Source: G963422445 sp963422445 (GTDB taxonomy: Bacteria > Pseudomonadota > Alphaproteobacteria > Thalassobaculales > Thalassobaculaceae). From it: 64,000 bases of DNA. The notes beneath the pieces are model-generated. The model searched no databases. It was given only the letters and a program-made list of their open reading frames with translations, and was not told where the DNA came from. A program made the translations under genes and the position numbers. Of this stretch, positions 30,147 through 39,127 are shown in pieces. The stretch lies in the NCBI GenBank assembly GCA_963422445.2, contig OY729512.2, positions 2,418,001-2,482,000 on the forward strand. The letters are read 5' to 3'. Positions within the stretch are counted from its first letter, which is position 1. Every line of letters starts with the position of its first letter.

Positions 30147-31363
30147 CCAAGCGCGCTCCAAATTGACTCACCATCCCAATATGTTGGGGTGACGGTCCGG
30201 ACGACCTTCATAGACTGTGGTGATCGACTCACCAGCGCCGGAGGATGACGATGAGTGCGGCAACGCCGATAACCTGGACGGCACACACAGCGGACGAGCT
30301 CCACGCGCTTTCGAGGCACTGCGGGGACGCGAAGCAAGCGTCGCGCGCGCGTGCGCTCGCCATGATCATGGAGGGTGCGTCTCGCACGGAGGCGGCTCGG
30401 GCGCAGGGCATGGAGCTTCAAATCCTGCGCGACTGGGTGTTGCGCTACAACACGGAGGGCTTCGATGGCCTCGCGGATCTCCCGCGCGGCGGGAGCGAGG
30501 GCCGGTTGACGGACGCGCAGATCGCCGAGATCGGCGCCTGGATCGAGGCGGGTCCCGAGCTTGAGCGGGACGGTGTGACGCGCTGGCGCGTTCAGGACAT
30601 CTTACGGAAAATCGAGGAGGCCTTCGGGGTCATCTATACGGAGAGCGGTGCCCGTATGATGCTCCGAAGGGCCGGGTTTCGCTTTGTCTCGGGGCGGCCG
30701 GTCCACCCCAAAGCCGACGCGGAGCGGCAGAGGTCGTTCGTGGCGGAGTTCGAGGCACAGTTGACGTCGGCGCTCAGCTCTGAGGCGCTGGCGGGTCCGA
30801 TAGAAATCTGGTTCCAGGACGAAGCGCGCATCGGCCAGAAGGGGATGACGACACGGGTCTGGGCGAATGGGAAGCAGCGTCCGCGCATCCTGCGCGACCA
30901 TCGCTATGGCTACGTCTATCTGTTCGGCGCCACCTGCGCAGAGCGCGGCGTCGGCATCGCCCACGTGGCGGACAGGGCGAACACGGCGTCGATGAACGAG
31001 CATCTGGCGGCGATCGGCGCGGCCGTGGCGCCGGGTGCGCACGGCGTGATTGTGCTGGACGGGGCGGGCTGGCATCGCTCGGGCGACCTTCTCGTTCCCC
31101 CCAACCTGACGCTCGTGCATCTGCCGCCCTACAGTCCGGAACTCAATCCGATGGAGCAGATCATTCTGTTCCTGAAATCGAACCGCTTCGCCAACCGCGT
31201 GTTCAAGGATGTCTCCGCCCTGAGGGACGCCTGCTGGACGGGGTGGCAATGGCTGACCGACCAGCCCGACGTCATCACCAATACGACCCGGCGCAGCTGG
31301 GCCGTAGCCCCATCGTGCTGATCCCGATGCCTCACTGTATCGGTTCATATGACTTGCGTTTGG
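30147..31363 (+). mobile_element. IS630-family element, apparently intact
   Basis: The ends CCAAGCG and CGTTTGG are short inverted repeats, flanked by TA on both sides (30145-30146 and 31364-31365). It contains one open transposase gene. It is unrelated in sequence to the IS630 elements at 12974 and 53264. Confidence 0.85.
30251..31321 (+). CDS. IS630 family transposase
   Basis: This transposase of about 356 residues has an N-terminal helix-turn-helix (SRTEAARAQGMELQILRDWV) and the DDE core: Asp in IEIWFQDEARIGQKGM, Asp in GVIVLDGAGWHRSGDL and Glu in YSPELNPMEQIILFLK. GGAGG lies 6 nt before the ATG at 30251, so this start is preferred over the one two codons upstream. The frame is intact, so the element may be active. 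It targets TA. Confidence 0.92.
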   Translation: MSAATPITWTAHTADELHALSRHCGDAKQASRARALAMIMEGASRTEAARAQGMELQILRDWVLRYNTEGFDGLADLPRGGSEGRLTDAQIAEIGAWIEAGPELERDGVTRWRVQDILRKIEEAFGVIYTESGARMMLRRAGFRFVSGRPVHPKADAERQRSFVAEFEAQLTSALSSEALAGPIEIWFQDEARIGQKGMTTRVWANGKQRPRILRDHRYGYVYLFGATCAERGVGIAHVADRANTASMNEHLAAIGAAVAPGAHGVIVLDGAGWHRSGDLLVPPNLTLVHLPPYSPELNPMEQIILFLKSNRFANRVFKDVSALRDACWTGWQWLTDQPDVITNTTRRSWAVAPSC

Positions 31364-31699
31364 TATAACATGTCCTGCTTGTCGAACGCGGTCTCGGTCG
31401 AGCGGCGCAGAAGGCGGTTCGCGTTCCCGTCACTGACGCATTGCCACTACGCCGCACAAACCCTGAAAGTGCTTGAAGCAGTCCTCAAGTCGTTCGCAAA
31501 ACAGCACCCGTGCGCCAAGCCCGGCTCGGCGATCCTCCTCCGGAGCCATCGGAATGTCACCGCTAGCCCGGCACTGGCCCCAGCGGCCGACATGGGCGCT
31601 ATACTCAGTTGTTATACTCTCGTCTGTACCAGCGTTACTTTGTCGGCAAGACACAAATGTTCTTGGAACGGATATAGACATCCGAGATGACCAGTCATA
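31364..31699. other. 336 bp without a recognisable gene
   Basis: No supported open frame or RNA gene on either strand. It lies between the IS630 element and a miniature element. Confidence 0.4.
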
Positions 31700-31707
31700 T
31701 TGTATAA

Positions 31708-31827
31708 ACCGCTTATGCACTTGGCTCCGGCTTGATCAACATGTTGATCGAAAACCATCCAAATGGACCGGTAGTAGTCAACTTCTCGCGGCAAACTCTC
31801 GCAATCGGAGCTACGTGCGTAAGCGTT
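31708..31827 (+). mobile_element. 120-bp miniature element, deletion derivative of the IS1595-type element
   Basis: Terminal repeats ACCGCTTATGCACTTGGCTC and a diverged complement are flanked by a perfect 8-bp duplication TTGTATAA (31700-31707 and 31828-31835). The subterminal GGCAAACTCTCGC at 31790-31802 also occurs next to the right end of the autonomous element (54301-54313), so this is an internal deletion product of that lineage, distinct in its core from the three 111-bp copies. Confidence 0.9.
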
Positions 31828-31922
31828 TTGTATAATTGTTCGTAATGCCCAGATTGGGGCTTGTCGGTCGAACAGTGTGCGGGGCTTTATCTCGTCCACC
31901 CAGCGGGGTCCACCCAGGCCGT

Positions 31923-32129
31923 TCACGCCTGGAACGCAGCAATCTGTTCCGACATCAGGTTATCGGTGGCAATCCGTCCTGCTCTCCGCGCCATGAGTAT
32001 CGTTTCATCAGGTGTCAGCCGATTGCTCTTGTCGCTGTTGCAAGGCGAACAGGACAAGGCCCGGTTCCAACAGTCATCGTTGGAGCCGTCGCGGGCGTTC
32101 GGTTCTATGTAGAAAGTTGCAACTCCCGC
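31923..32129 (-). pseudogene. HNH nuclease C-terminal fragment
   Basis: The leftward frame reads FYIEPNARDGSNDDCWNRAL and then CSPCNSDKSNRLTPDE, the HNH-finger layout HIxP...N-R-L-C--CN. Tyr stands where the first catalytic His is expected (YIEP for HIEP). The frame is closed by TAG just upstream. It ends DNLMSEQIAAFQA. It is too short to be a full nuclease. It lies downstream of a DNA methyltransferase fragment in the same direction, so both may be remains of one restriction-modification or modification-dependent locus. Confidence 0.6.
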
Positions 32130-32188
32130 CTATCCGCTGACTTTGCCTGTCTGCCGTACCAGCAAGCCGGCCCCCTGCCTCAACAAAG

Positions 32189-32370
32189 GGGAATTATATG
32201 GGGCTTATATACCTAACTTGACGAGAGGTCTCACCGTTCACCACAACGTCTTTTCTGCTTGCAAAATGGTCGCTATGGCGCGTTTTCCCGGCCACCGGCA
32301 CGGGGTAGCAGGCCCATTGCGACCAATTCGCGTGCGGATCTGCCATTGTCTAGTCAAGTATATAATTCCC
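32189..32370. mobile_element. 182-bp miniature element, second type
   Basis: Terminal repeats GGGAATTATAT and ATATAATTCCC are flanked by a perfect 8-bp duplication CAACAAAG (32181-32188 and 32371-32378). No coding capacity. No partner with these ends was seen in the window. It lies between the methyltransferase and HNH fragments. Confidence 0.85.
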
Positions 32371-32402
32371 CAACAAAGGCCGTCCATATCGTTGCGGAAT
32401 CC

Positions 32403-32817
32403 TCAATGGCTTGTTGACGGAACGGTATCGGCGGCAACTCCCGCAGTCCCAAGGCAGATTGCTGCCGATCCGCGGAGGGTGGGGGGAATATCAAGTGGGC
32501 CACGCACCCTGATAATGCGCCCTGGCCCCAAGTCAGGCTGTACGCCGGTATTCTGCTCGGTGTACTCGCCTTCGGTCACAATCCGCAGGTCGGGCTGCTT
32601 GTGAAACTGGCGGCGCACCACCGTCCAGGCTCTGGGAGACATATCGCAGGCAATCCACCGCCGATCCGTTAGATCGGCGGTCACCGGCACATGGGCACCC
32701 GCAAAACAATCAAGCACCACGTCGCCCGGATTACTGGACACCGCTATGATGCGCCGGGCTAATGCCTGCGGCTTCTGGGCAGGATTGAGGTGGCTCGGGA
32801 AAATCGGACAGGTCTCT
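32403..32817 (-). pseudogene. Site-specific DNA methyltransferase, C-terminal fragment
   Basis: The fragment reads HLNPAQKPQALARRIIAVSS, then motif I PGDVVLDCFAGA, and RRWIACDMSPRAWTVV. This is the beta-class N6-adenine/N4-cytosine methyltransferase order, in which the DPPY motif precedes motif I. The DPPY half is missing because an IS3 element is inserted at 32818. The motif I loop (FAGAHVPVTA instead of FAGSGTT) may also be altered. It was probably part of a restriction-modification or orphan methylation locus. It is not functional as it stands. Confidence 0.75.
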
Positions 32818-32851
32818 AAGGTGTATTCCACCGTCTGACGGAGGAATACAG

Positions 32852-33136
32852 ATAAGCAGCAAACGACGCTGGTTTTCGGGGGAGCTGAAGGCGACGGTTG
32901 CGATGGAATCGCTTCGGGGCGAGCGAAGGCTTCAGGAGATCGCCTCGCAGTACCAGGTTCATCCGAACCAGGTGGGCGCCTGGAAGCGCCAGGCGGTCGA
33001 AGGTCTGGCGGAGGTGTTCTCGAAGGGCGCCGAGCGGCGGACCCGGGACTATGAGAGCGAGGTGCGCGCTCTTCACACCAAGATCGGGGCGTTGATCGTG
33101 AAGCGGGATTTTTTGTCGCGCGGGTCCGGTCGCTGA
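32852..33136 (+). pseudogene. IS3 family orfA with ATA in place of the start codon
   Basis: The frame SSKRRWFSGELKATVAMESL, then VHPNQVGAWKRQAVEGLAEV, is a normal IS3 OrfA helix-turn-helix and coiled-coil protein. A good ribosome binding site (GGAGG at 32841-32845) precedes ATA 32852-32854 at the right distance, so ATG to ATA is the likely change. The next in-frame ATG (32903) would remove part of the HTH. Confidence 0.75.
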
Positions 33137-33156
33137 TCCGGTCCGAGAGGCGGGCG

Positions 33157-34059
33157 ATGGTGGTGCGCGACCATCCGGCGCTGAGCCTGAGCCGGCAGTG
33201 CCGTCTGCTGACGATCGGGCGGTCGTCGCTCTACGACGAGCCGACGGGGGAGAGCGCGGAGACGCTGGCGCTGATGCGGCGGATCGACGATCTGTTCCTG
33301 AAGTCTCCATTCTACGGCGCGCGCCGGATGGCGCTTCATCTGCGCCGCGAGGGCGTGCGGGTCGGGCGCGGCCGGGCCGGCCGTCTGATGGGGCTTGAGG
33401 CGATCTATCGAGCGCCGCGGACCAGCGATCCGCACCCCGAGCACCGGGTTTACCCTTGTCTGCTGCGCGGCCTGGCGATCGAGCGGCCGGATCCCGTCTG
33501 GTGCGCCGACATCACCGATATCCCGGTGCAGCGCGGCTTCCTCTACCTGGTGGCGATCATGGACTGGGCGAGCCGCCTCGTCCTGGCCTGGCGGCTGTCG
33601 AACACGCTGGACGCGGGCTTCTGCACGGACGCGCGGCAGGAAGCCTTGGCGCGCTACGGCACGCCGGAGATCTTCAACACCGATCAAGGCGGCCAGTTCA
33701 CCAGCATGGCCTTCACCGCCCGCCTTTAGGCAACCGGCATCCGCATCTCGATGGACGGCAGGGGCCGGTTCATGGACACCATCTTCATCGAGCGGCTGTG
33801 GCGCTCGCTCAAATACGAGGCGGTCGACCTGCACGAGATCGCCGACGGCTTCACCGCCCGTCGCGTCATCGGCGAGTGGATCGGCGTCTACAACGCCGAG
33901 AGGCCCCACGCGGCGCTGGGCGGGCGACCCCCGGCCGAGGCCTACCGGGGCGAGACGCCTGTGGATATGATGGACAAGCCGCTGCGCGCCTTGCCCACAT
34001 CTCCGCAGGCGCAACAGCAGCAACAGGAAGATCGATTCAAGGGGATTCTGGTGGCATGA
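33157..34059 (+). pseudogene. IS3 family orfB with an amber codon
   Basis: MVVRDHPALSLSRQCRLLTI opens a typical OrfB. The rve core is present: PVWCADITDIPVQRGFLYLV, IFNTDQGGQFTSMAF and, after the stop, DTIFIERLWRSLKYEAVDLH. TAG at 33727-33729 splits it; the usual residue there is Glu or Lys. The rest reads on in the same frame to 34059, ending in a Gln-rich tail. Without suppression the protein lacks the catalytic Glu. Confidence 0.85.
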
Positions 34060-34130
34060 ACTTCAACCGGAATACACCTTGGCCAAGCTGCCAGGCTGTC
34101 CGAATAGGCGAGGCCACCTCACACCTCCCG

Positions 34131-34291
34131 GCCGATCCATAACCTCTCACCCATCTATCCGGTCCAATCCGTTACCTCTCTATCCGGTCTGTACCATGAC
34201 CAGCCCCCCGAGGGCCGGCGCGTCAGCGTCCATCCACGTCATGGAATCTCCGTTTGCTCTCATCGTTGTTCACCTCCGCCGCCCTCCACTA
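34131..34291 (-). repeat. ~160-bp dispersed repeat, also at 48072-48236 in opposite orientation
   Basis: The block from CGATCCATAACCTCTCACCC to CGCCGCCCTCCACTA matches the reverse complement of 48072-48236 with few differences. At 48 kb it adjoins the 3' end of a serine recombinase relic. At this locus no recombinase sequence accompanies it. It may be a left-over terminus of the same mobile element. Confidence 0.75.
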
Positions 34292-34476
34292 ATTCCAAGG
34301 GTAGCCGGTGGCTCAACGATGTTGGCAGAAAGGGTTATACTGACGATCGGCTTGACGCGCCCGTGCGGGTGTGCACAGAACCTCCGGCCTCAAGGTCGGC
34401 AATCTGAACGCTGTACTTTAGGTCTTTTGGATATCGGAAGCCGCGCACCTTCGGTGCCGGCAGGAATGGATGTGCG

Positions 34477-36081
34477 ATGGCTGACACAAGTCGCCTGTAT
34501 CTCTTCGATACCACCTTGCGTGACGGGCAGCAGACCCGGGGTGTGGATTTTACCGTGGCCGACAAGACGGCGATCGCATTGGCCCTCGACGAGATCGGAA
34601 TCGACTACGTAGAGGGCGGTTGGCCGGGAGCCAATCCGACCGATGATCGTTTCTTCGCCACGCCGCCCGCCTTGCCGAATGCGCGTCTGGTCGCGTTCGG
34701 GATGACCCGGCGCGCTGGCCGCAGCGCCGAGAACGATCCCGGATTGGCCGGTGTCCTGGCAGCGCGTGCACAGGCGGCATGCCTAGTCGGCAAGACATGG
34801 GGCTTCCATGTCGATCTGGCTCTCGAAATCCAACGTGACGAAAACATCGCGATGATCGCCGACAGCGTTGCCCTGTCCGCCAAGCGCGGTTTCGAACCGA
34901 TGTTCGATTGCGAACATTACTTTGACGGCTACAAGGATGATCCAGCTTTCGCGCTGGCTTGTGCCAAGACGGCCCTTGATGCCGGCGCCCGGTGGATCGT
35001 TCTTTGCGATACTAATGGCGGCACGCTACCGCATGAGATCGAGGAGATCGTTGCCGAAACCGCTGCCGTCATTCCCGGTTCGCATCTCGGAATTCACTGT
35101 CACGATGACACCGGAAACGCCGTCGCCAATTCGCTTGCGGCGGTTCGGGCGGGCACCCGCCATGTCCAGGGCACGATCAACGGTCTCGGCGAGCGCTGCG
35201 GTAACGCCAATCTCTGCTCGTTGATTCCGTCACTGGTCGTCAAGATGGGATACAGGACCGGGGTCACGCAGGAGGGCCTGAAAAAACTGACTGCATTGTC
35301 GCGTCTGCTCGACGATCGTCTCAACCGGGAGTCGAACAGTCATGCCGCCTATGTTGGCGATGCCGCTTTTGCTCATAAGGGCGGGCTTCACGTGTCGGCA
35401 GTCCAGAAGGATCCGCGGACCTACGAACATGTCGATCCTTCGATTGTCGGCAACCGGCGGCATATCCTAGTCTCTGATCAGGCCGGGCGGTCGAATATTC
35501 TGGTTCGGCTGGCCCAGATCGGGATGGAGATCAACCCCGAACATCTGAAGATCCAGCGTTTGGTCGAGGATGTGAAGGAAAAGGAATATCTCGGATACGC
35601 CTTCGATAGTGCCGAGGCGAGCTTTGAATTGCTTGCCAGGCGCCTGCTTAAGGGCATTCCCGACTATTTCTCGATTGACAGGTTCCGGGTGATCGACGAG
35701 CGCAGGTTCAATGCGCGCGGGGTTCTGGTTCTTGAGTCCGAAGCAACCGCAACGATTGAGATCGGGCAGGACCGGATGCACGAGGTCGCAATTGGCAATG
35801 GTCCGGTCAACGCTCTCGATATAGCGATCAGGAAGGCGTTGATGCGCCATTACCCGGTTGTCGAAGGAGTCAGGCTGATCGATTACAAGGTCCGGATCAT
35901 GACGCCTCCGGATGACGGTGGCGGAACGGATGCAACCACGCGCGTTATGATCGAAAGCGGCGACGAAACCAGCCGGTGGACGACCATCGGCGTATCCGAA
36001 AACATCATCAATGCTTCGATCATGGCACTGTCCGACAGTCTGATTTACAAGTTGCTGAAGGACAAGGTGGCGCCGGCCTGA
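34477..36081 (+). CDS. cimA: Citramalate synthase
   Basis: This 534-residue member of the alpha-isopropylmalate/homocitrate synthase family has YLFDTTLRDGQQTRGVDF near the start (metal and 2-oxoacid site), GIHCHDDTGNAVANSLAAV and GTINGLGERCGNANL in the TIM barrel, and a C-terminal LeuA-type regulatory domain (SEATATIEIGQDRMHEVAIG to the end). The second-position pattern and length fit CimA (citramalate synthase type): pyruvate plus acetyl-CoA to (R)-citramalate, opening the threonine-independent route to isoleucine. The start has only a weak Shine-Dalgarno. The gene is intact. trmJ begins 2 nt after its stop, so the two are cotranscribed and probably coupled. Confidence 0.93.
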   Translation: MADTSRLYLFDTTLRDGQQTRGVDFTVADKTAIALALDEIGIDYVEGGWPGANPTDDRFFATPPALPNARLVAFGMTRRAGRSAENDPGLAGVLAARAQAACLVGKTWGFHVDLALEIQRDENIAMIADSVALSAKRGFEPMFDCEHYFDGYKDDPAFALACAKTALDAGARWIVLCDTNGGTLPHEIEEIVAETAAVIPGSHLGIHCHDDTGNAVANSLAAVRAGTRHVQGTINGLGERCGNANLCSLIPSLVVKMGYRTGVTQEGLKKLTALSRLLDDRLNRESNSHAAYVGDAAFAHKGGLHVSAVQKDPRTYEHVDPSIVGNRRHILVSDQAGRSNILVRLAQIGMEINPEHLKIQRLVEDVKEKEYLGYAFDSAEASFELLARRLLKGIPDYFSIDRFRVIDERRFNARGVLVLESEATATIEIGQDRMHEVAIGNGPVNALDIAIRKALMRHYPVVEGVRLIDYKVRIMTPPDDGGGTDATTRVMIESGDETSRWTTIGVSENIINASIMALSDSLIYKLLKDKVAPA

Positions 36082-36083
36082 CC

Positions 36084-36848
36084 ATGGCGGGGACCGATCG
36101 CAGTCGTGGCGCGGATCCGGGTGGCGAGGCAGGGCCTGCGATCGTCCTGATCGAACCGCAACTTGGCGACAATATTGGCGCGACCGCCCGCGCGATGCTC
36201 AACTGCGACCTTCATGATCTGCGCCTAGTTCGGCCACGGGATGGTTGGCCCAATCCGGCGGCGGTGGCAATGGCATCAGGCGCGGTGAGCGTTCTTGAGC
36301 GTGCCAGGGTGCATGAGACGACACTTGATGCGGTCTTGGACCTCGAATTGGTGCTGGCGACAACGGCGCGCGAGCGTGATCAGGCGAAAACGGTCCTCAC
36401 GCCGCGAGCCGCGGCGCTGCATCTGCGTCAGCATGTCCGGAATGGCGGCCGGGCCGGAATTCTCTTTGGTCCCGAGCGGGCCGGGCTGGTGAATGACGAT
36501 ATTGCATCCGCCGATCTGGTGATCAACGTACCGCTCAATCCGGGCTTTTCGTCGCTCAATCTCTCGCAGGCCGTGCTGTTGATCGGATATGAATGGTATC
36601 AGACCTCGCAATCCGGCATCGAGCCACGCCATTGGGGGGCATCGCCGCCGGCAACAGTTGCCGAACAGGAATTTTTTTTCGGGCGTCTCGAGACCGAACT
36701 GGAGGCGGCGGGGTTCCTGTTTCCCACTCATCTCGCGCCGACAATCCGCCGCAATCTGCGCGGGATGTTCAAGCGCACAGCGCTGACGGCGCAAGAGGTC
36801 CGCACCCTGCATGGCGTTCTGAGCGCATTGATCAAGCCAAGGTCGTGA
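36084..36848 (+). CDS. trmJ: tRNA (cytidine/uridine-32 2'-O)-methyltransferase, TrmJ/LasT family
   Basis: This 254-residue SPOUT methyltransferase has an N-terminal PAIVLIEPQLGDNIGATARA (the NIGATAR motif) and the knot motifs GILFGPERAGLVNDDIASAD and VPLNPGFSSLNLSQAVLL. TrmJ methylates the 2'-OH at position 32 in the anticodon loop of several tRNAs. A ~90-residue C-terminal helical extension is present, as in the family. The ATG at 36084 follows the cimA stop by 2 nt, which fixes the start. The gene is intact. Confidence 0.93.
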   Translation: MAGTDRSRGADPGGEAGPAIVLIEPQLGDNIGATARAMLNCDLHDLRLVRPRDGWPNPAAVAMASGAVSVLERARVHETTLDAVLDLELVLATTARERDQAKTVLTPRAAALHLRQHVRNGGRAGILFGPERAGLVNDDIASADLVINVPLNPGFSSLNLSQAVLLIGYEWYQTSQSGIEPRHWGASPPATVAEQEFFFGRLETELEAAGFLFPTHLAPTIRRNLRGMFKRTALTAQEVRTLHGVLSALIKPRS

Positions 36849-36857
36849 TGTCTCGAC

Positions 36858-37577
36858 TCAGATCGGAACCTTCCTTTTCTTCCGGTGGGCAAGAAAATTG
36901 AGGCCTTCGACGGCAGCCGAGAAGGCGATGGCAAAGTACAGATAACCACGCGGTATGTGGAAATGTAGACCGTCCGCAACGAGGGCAAGACCGACCAGCA
37001 GCAGGAAGGACAGGGCCAGCATTCGCGCAGTCGGATGCTTATGAATAAACCGGCTGATCGGTCCGGCCGCCGTGATCATGACGGCCATGGCCACAACGAC
37101 CGCTGTGATCATGACCCAGAGATGTTCTGCCATACCGACGGCGGTGATGACAGAATCGATCGAGAACACGAGATCCAGGATGATGATTTGACCGATGACC
37201 GCTGCAAATCCGGCCGTGGCCGACCCACTGTCGCCTTCGGCCTCGCCCTCGATGCTGCTGTGGATTTCGCTGGTGCCCTTGTAAAGCAGGAACAATCCGC
37301 CAGCGATCAGAATGATGTCACGCCATGAAACAGTCTGTTCGAAGATCGTGAACAAGGGTTCGGTCAGGCCGACGATCCAGGCGATCATCGACAGAAAGGC
37401 CAGACGCAGCGCCAGCGCGGCGCCGAGGCCGATTGTTCTCGCCCGCCCGCGTTGTGCCGCAGGCAAGCGGTTGGCGACGATCGAAACGAAAATGATATTG
37501 TCGATTCCAAGAACGACTTCCAATAGCGTGAGGGTCAGCAGGCTGGCCCATATAGAAGGGTCGGCAATCCAGTTCAT
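36858..37577 (-). CDS. TerC family integral membrane protein
   Basis: This 239-residue membrane protein has seven hydrophobic segments. The conserved acidic motifs LTLLEVVLGIDNIIFVSI and IILDLVFSIDSVITAVGM are the TerC signature thought to bind metal. It ends in a short basic tail (HRKKRKVPI). TerC proteins act in manganese export or metal loading and in tellurite resistance contexts; this short form lacks CBS domains. It is convergent with trmJ, 9 bp apart. The gene is intact. The Shine-Dalgarno is weak. Confidence 0.92.
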   Translation of the reverse strand: MNWIADPSIWASLLTLTLLEVVLGIDNIIFVSIVANRLPAAQRGRARTIGLGAALALRLAFLSMIAWIVGLTEPLFTIFEQTVSWRDIILIAGGLFLLYKGTSEIHSSIEGEAEGDSGSATAGFAAVIGQIIILDLVFSIDSVITAVGMAEHLWVMITAVVVAMAVMITAAGPISRFIHKHPTARMLALSFLLLVGLALVADGLHFHIPRGYLYFAIAFSAAVEGLNFLAHRKKRKVPI

Positions 37578-37903
37578 CGATCATTACCCGGTTGACGGTT
37601 CAGAATAAAAAAGGTCCGATGATCTGTCCGCGCTGCCCCACCGGCACGCGGACGCTCCATTCATATCCTGTTTGCGCAGATGTATCATCGACCGGACCAA
37701 AACAGAACGCGCAACATTCGTCGTGTTGAGCGGGGTCATCTCTTATTGTCCGAGTGCGGACTATCGTCCCCAGTTCGCCGGGACCGAATATGACGCCTTG
37801 CTAGGCGCGCCCCGGCAACCTGCCGTCGAGACTGGCTGGCACGCCCGGGATTTCGTGTGACTTGATGCGCATACGTCTCAACCTTGGGGTTTCGGAAACG
37901 GGA
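37578..37903. other. 326 bp without a recognisable gene
   Basis: This lies upstream of terC. One rightward frame (37672-37860, MRRCIIDRTKTERATFVVLS) has no known relative and no ribosome binding site. Confidence 0.4.
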
Positions 37904-37907
37904 CTAG

Positions 37908-38744
37908 GGCGTGTTGACACTAACGCAGTGCCTCGACGATGAGTGCGAAGGTGATGAAGCCGAGGAAGATGACGTCGAGCTTGTCGTAGCGTGTGAAGAT
38001 GCGCCGGAAGCCCTTGAGCCGTCGGCATAGCCGCTCCACCTCATTGCGGCGTTTGTACAACTGCCGGTCGTATTCCCAGGGCGCGGTACGAGTCCTGAGC
38101 GGCGGCACCACTGGCGCAAACCCCAGCGCCGACGCCAACCGCCATGTCGCGTCGCCTTCGTATGCACGGTCCATCAGCAGGGACCGGGGTGTCTTCTGGC
38201 GCCCCAGACGTTCGAGTAGCTTGCGTCCTTCGGGCGCATCCTGGGCCTGGCCGGCAGACAGCGCGAAGGTCACGGCCGTTCGCTCATCTGCGGCAACCAG
38301 ATGAACTTTGGTATTCCATCCGCCCCGCGACTTGCCGATGCATTGCGGACCGTTTTTTTCAGCGCCCCGGCGCCATCGGGATGGACCTTCACGCTGGTGC
38401 TGTCCAGCGAGACCACATTGAGCGTCACATGCACCATCCGCTCGCGCTGCAGGTGCTCGAAGACCCGCGCGAGCACGCCGTTCTTCGACCACCGGTTCAT
38501 CCGGGTGTAGACGGTATGCCACTTGCCGAAGCGAGGCGGTAGTCCGCGCCACTTGCAGCCGTGCTCGACGACATAGAGGAAGGCATTGAGCACCTGGAGG
38601 TTGGACGCGGCGACGTTGCCGCGTTGGACCGGCAGATGCGGGGCGATGCGTTCGTACTGGGCTTGGCTGAGTTCCATACCGATAACTCGCTGGCGAGGGA
38701 CCAGCCAACATGATAGCATCATTGAACATTAGTGTGAACACGCC
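37908..38744 (-). mobile_element. IS5-family (IS427 group) element
   Basis: This 837-bp element has ends GGCGTGTTGACACTAA and TTAGTGTGAACACGCC and a perfect CTAG duplication (37904-37907 and 38745-38748). It carries two overlapping leftward frames. Confidence 0.92.
37920..38677 (-). CDS. IS427-group transposase, two frames joined by frameshifting
   Basis: OrfA opens MELSQAQYERIAPHLPVQRG and contains CKWRGLPPRFGKWHTVYTRM and the Asp region NVVSLDSTSVKVHPDG. Near an A7 run (GCTGAAAAAAACGG, about 38345-38360) the second frame takes over with KSRGGWNTKVHLVAADERTA, the second Asp in SLLMDRAYEGDATW and the Glu region RRNEVERLCRRLKGFRRIFT. Programmed frameshifting at the A run is the usual mode for this group. 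Both frames are open, so the element may be active. Confidence 0.87.
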
Positions 38745-39010
38745 CTAGTGGATCAAAGCCATCCGGTCAAGATCCCGGATGGCCGCAAGGCAATGGCAAC
38801 GGTCGCATCGCGGGCTTCCCGCTCGAACTCCATTACGGAAGCGAAAAGTCCGATCCGGCGCAGGGCTGCGCCGGCGATATCCGTGACGGTCATGTCTTTG
38901 TCAAGCGGCGATATGGCGTTTTACGTTCAGCAGCTCGGGGTGCAATACAGTTACAATGCCTGGTAAGACTCTGGTTCGGGAAAAGTTCTTGTAATTCTCG
39001 TTTCCATAGT

Positions 39011-39121
39011 GCCGCTTATGCACGTGGCTCCGGTGACACACGATGTTGCCCCCGATGTCGACTATTCCCGGCACGCCAAACGCTACATATGCGTTTCACC
39101 GGAGCCACGTGCATAAGCGGT
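39011..39121 (+). mobile_element. 111-bp miniature element (IS1595-type MITE), copy 2
   Basis: Nearly identical to the copy at 15702. Its left target copy is TCCATAGT (39003-39010). Its right target copy was split by IS-A copy 2; removing that IS with one CATA restores TCCATAGT. So the miniature element arrived first. Confidence 0.92.
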
Positions 39122-39127
39122 TCCATA

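Larger units (their letters stand above)
32818..34080 (+). mobile_element. IS3-family element with decayed orfA start and orfB
   Basis: This 1263-bp element has ends AAGGTGTATTCC and GGAATACACCTT. It truncates the methyltransferase gene. Flanking triplets do not match, so a deletion or recombination may have followed insertion. Confidence 0.87.

Noticed and set aside
38759..38899. Leftward 46-codon frame beginning MTVTDIAGAALRRIGLFASV
   Set aside because: It has a coding look but no start signal or family match; it may be the tail of a gene cut by the IS5 element, but I cannot support a call.
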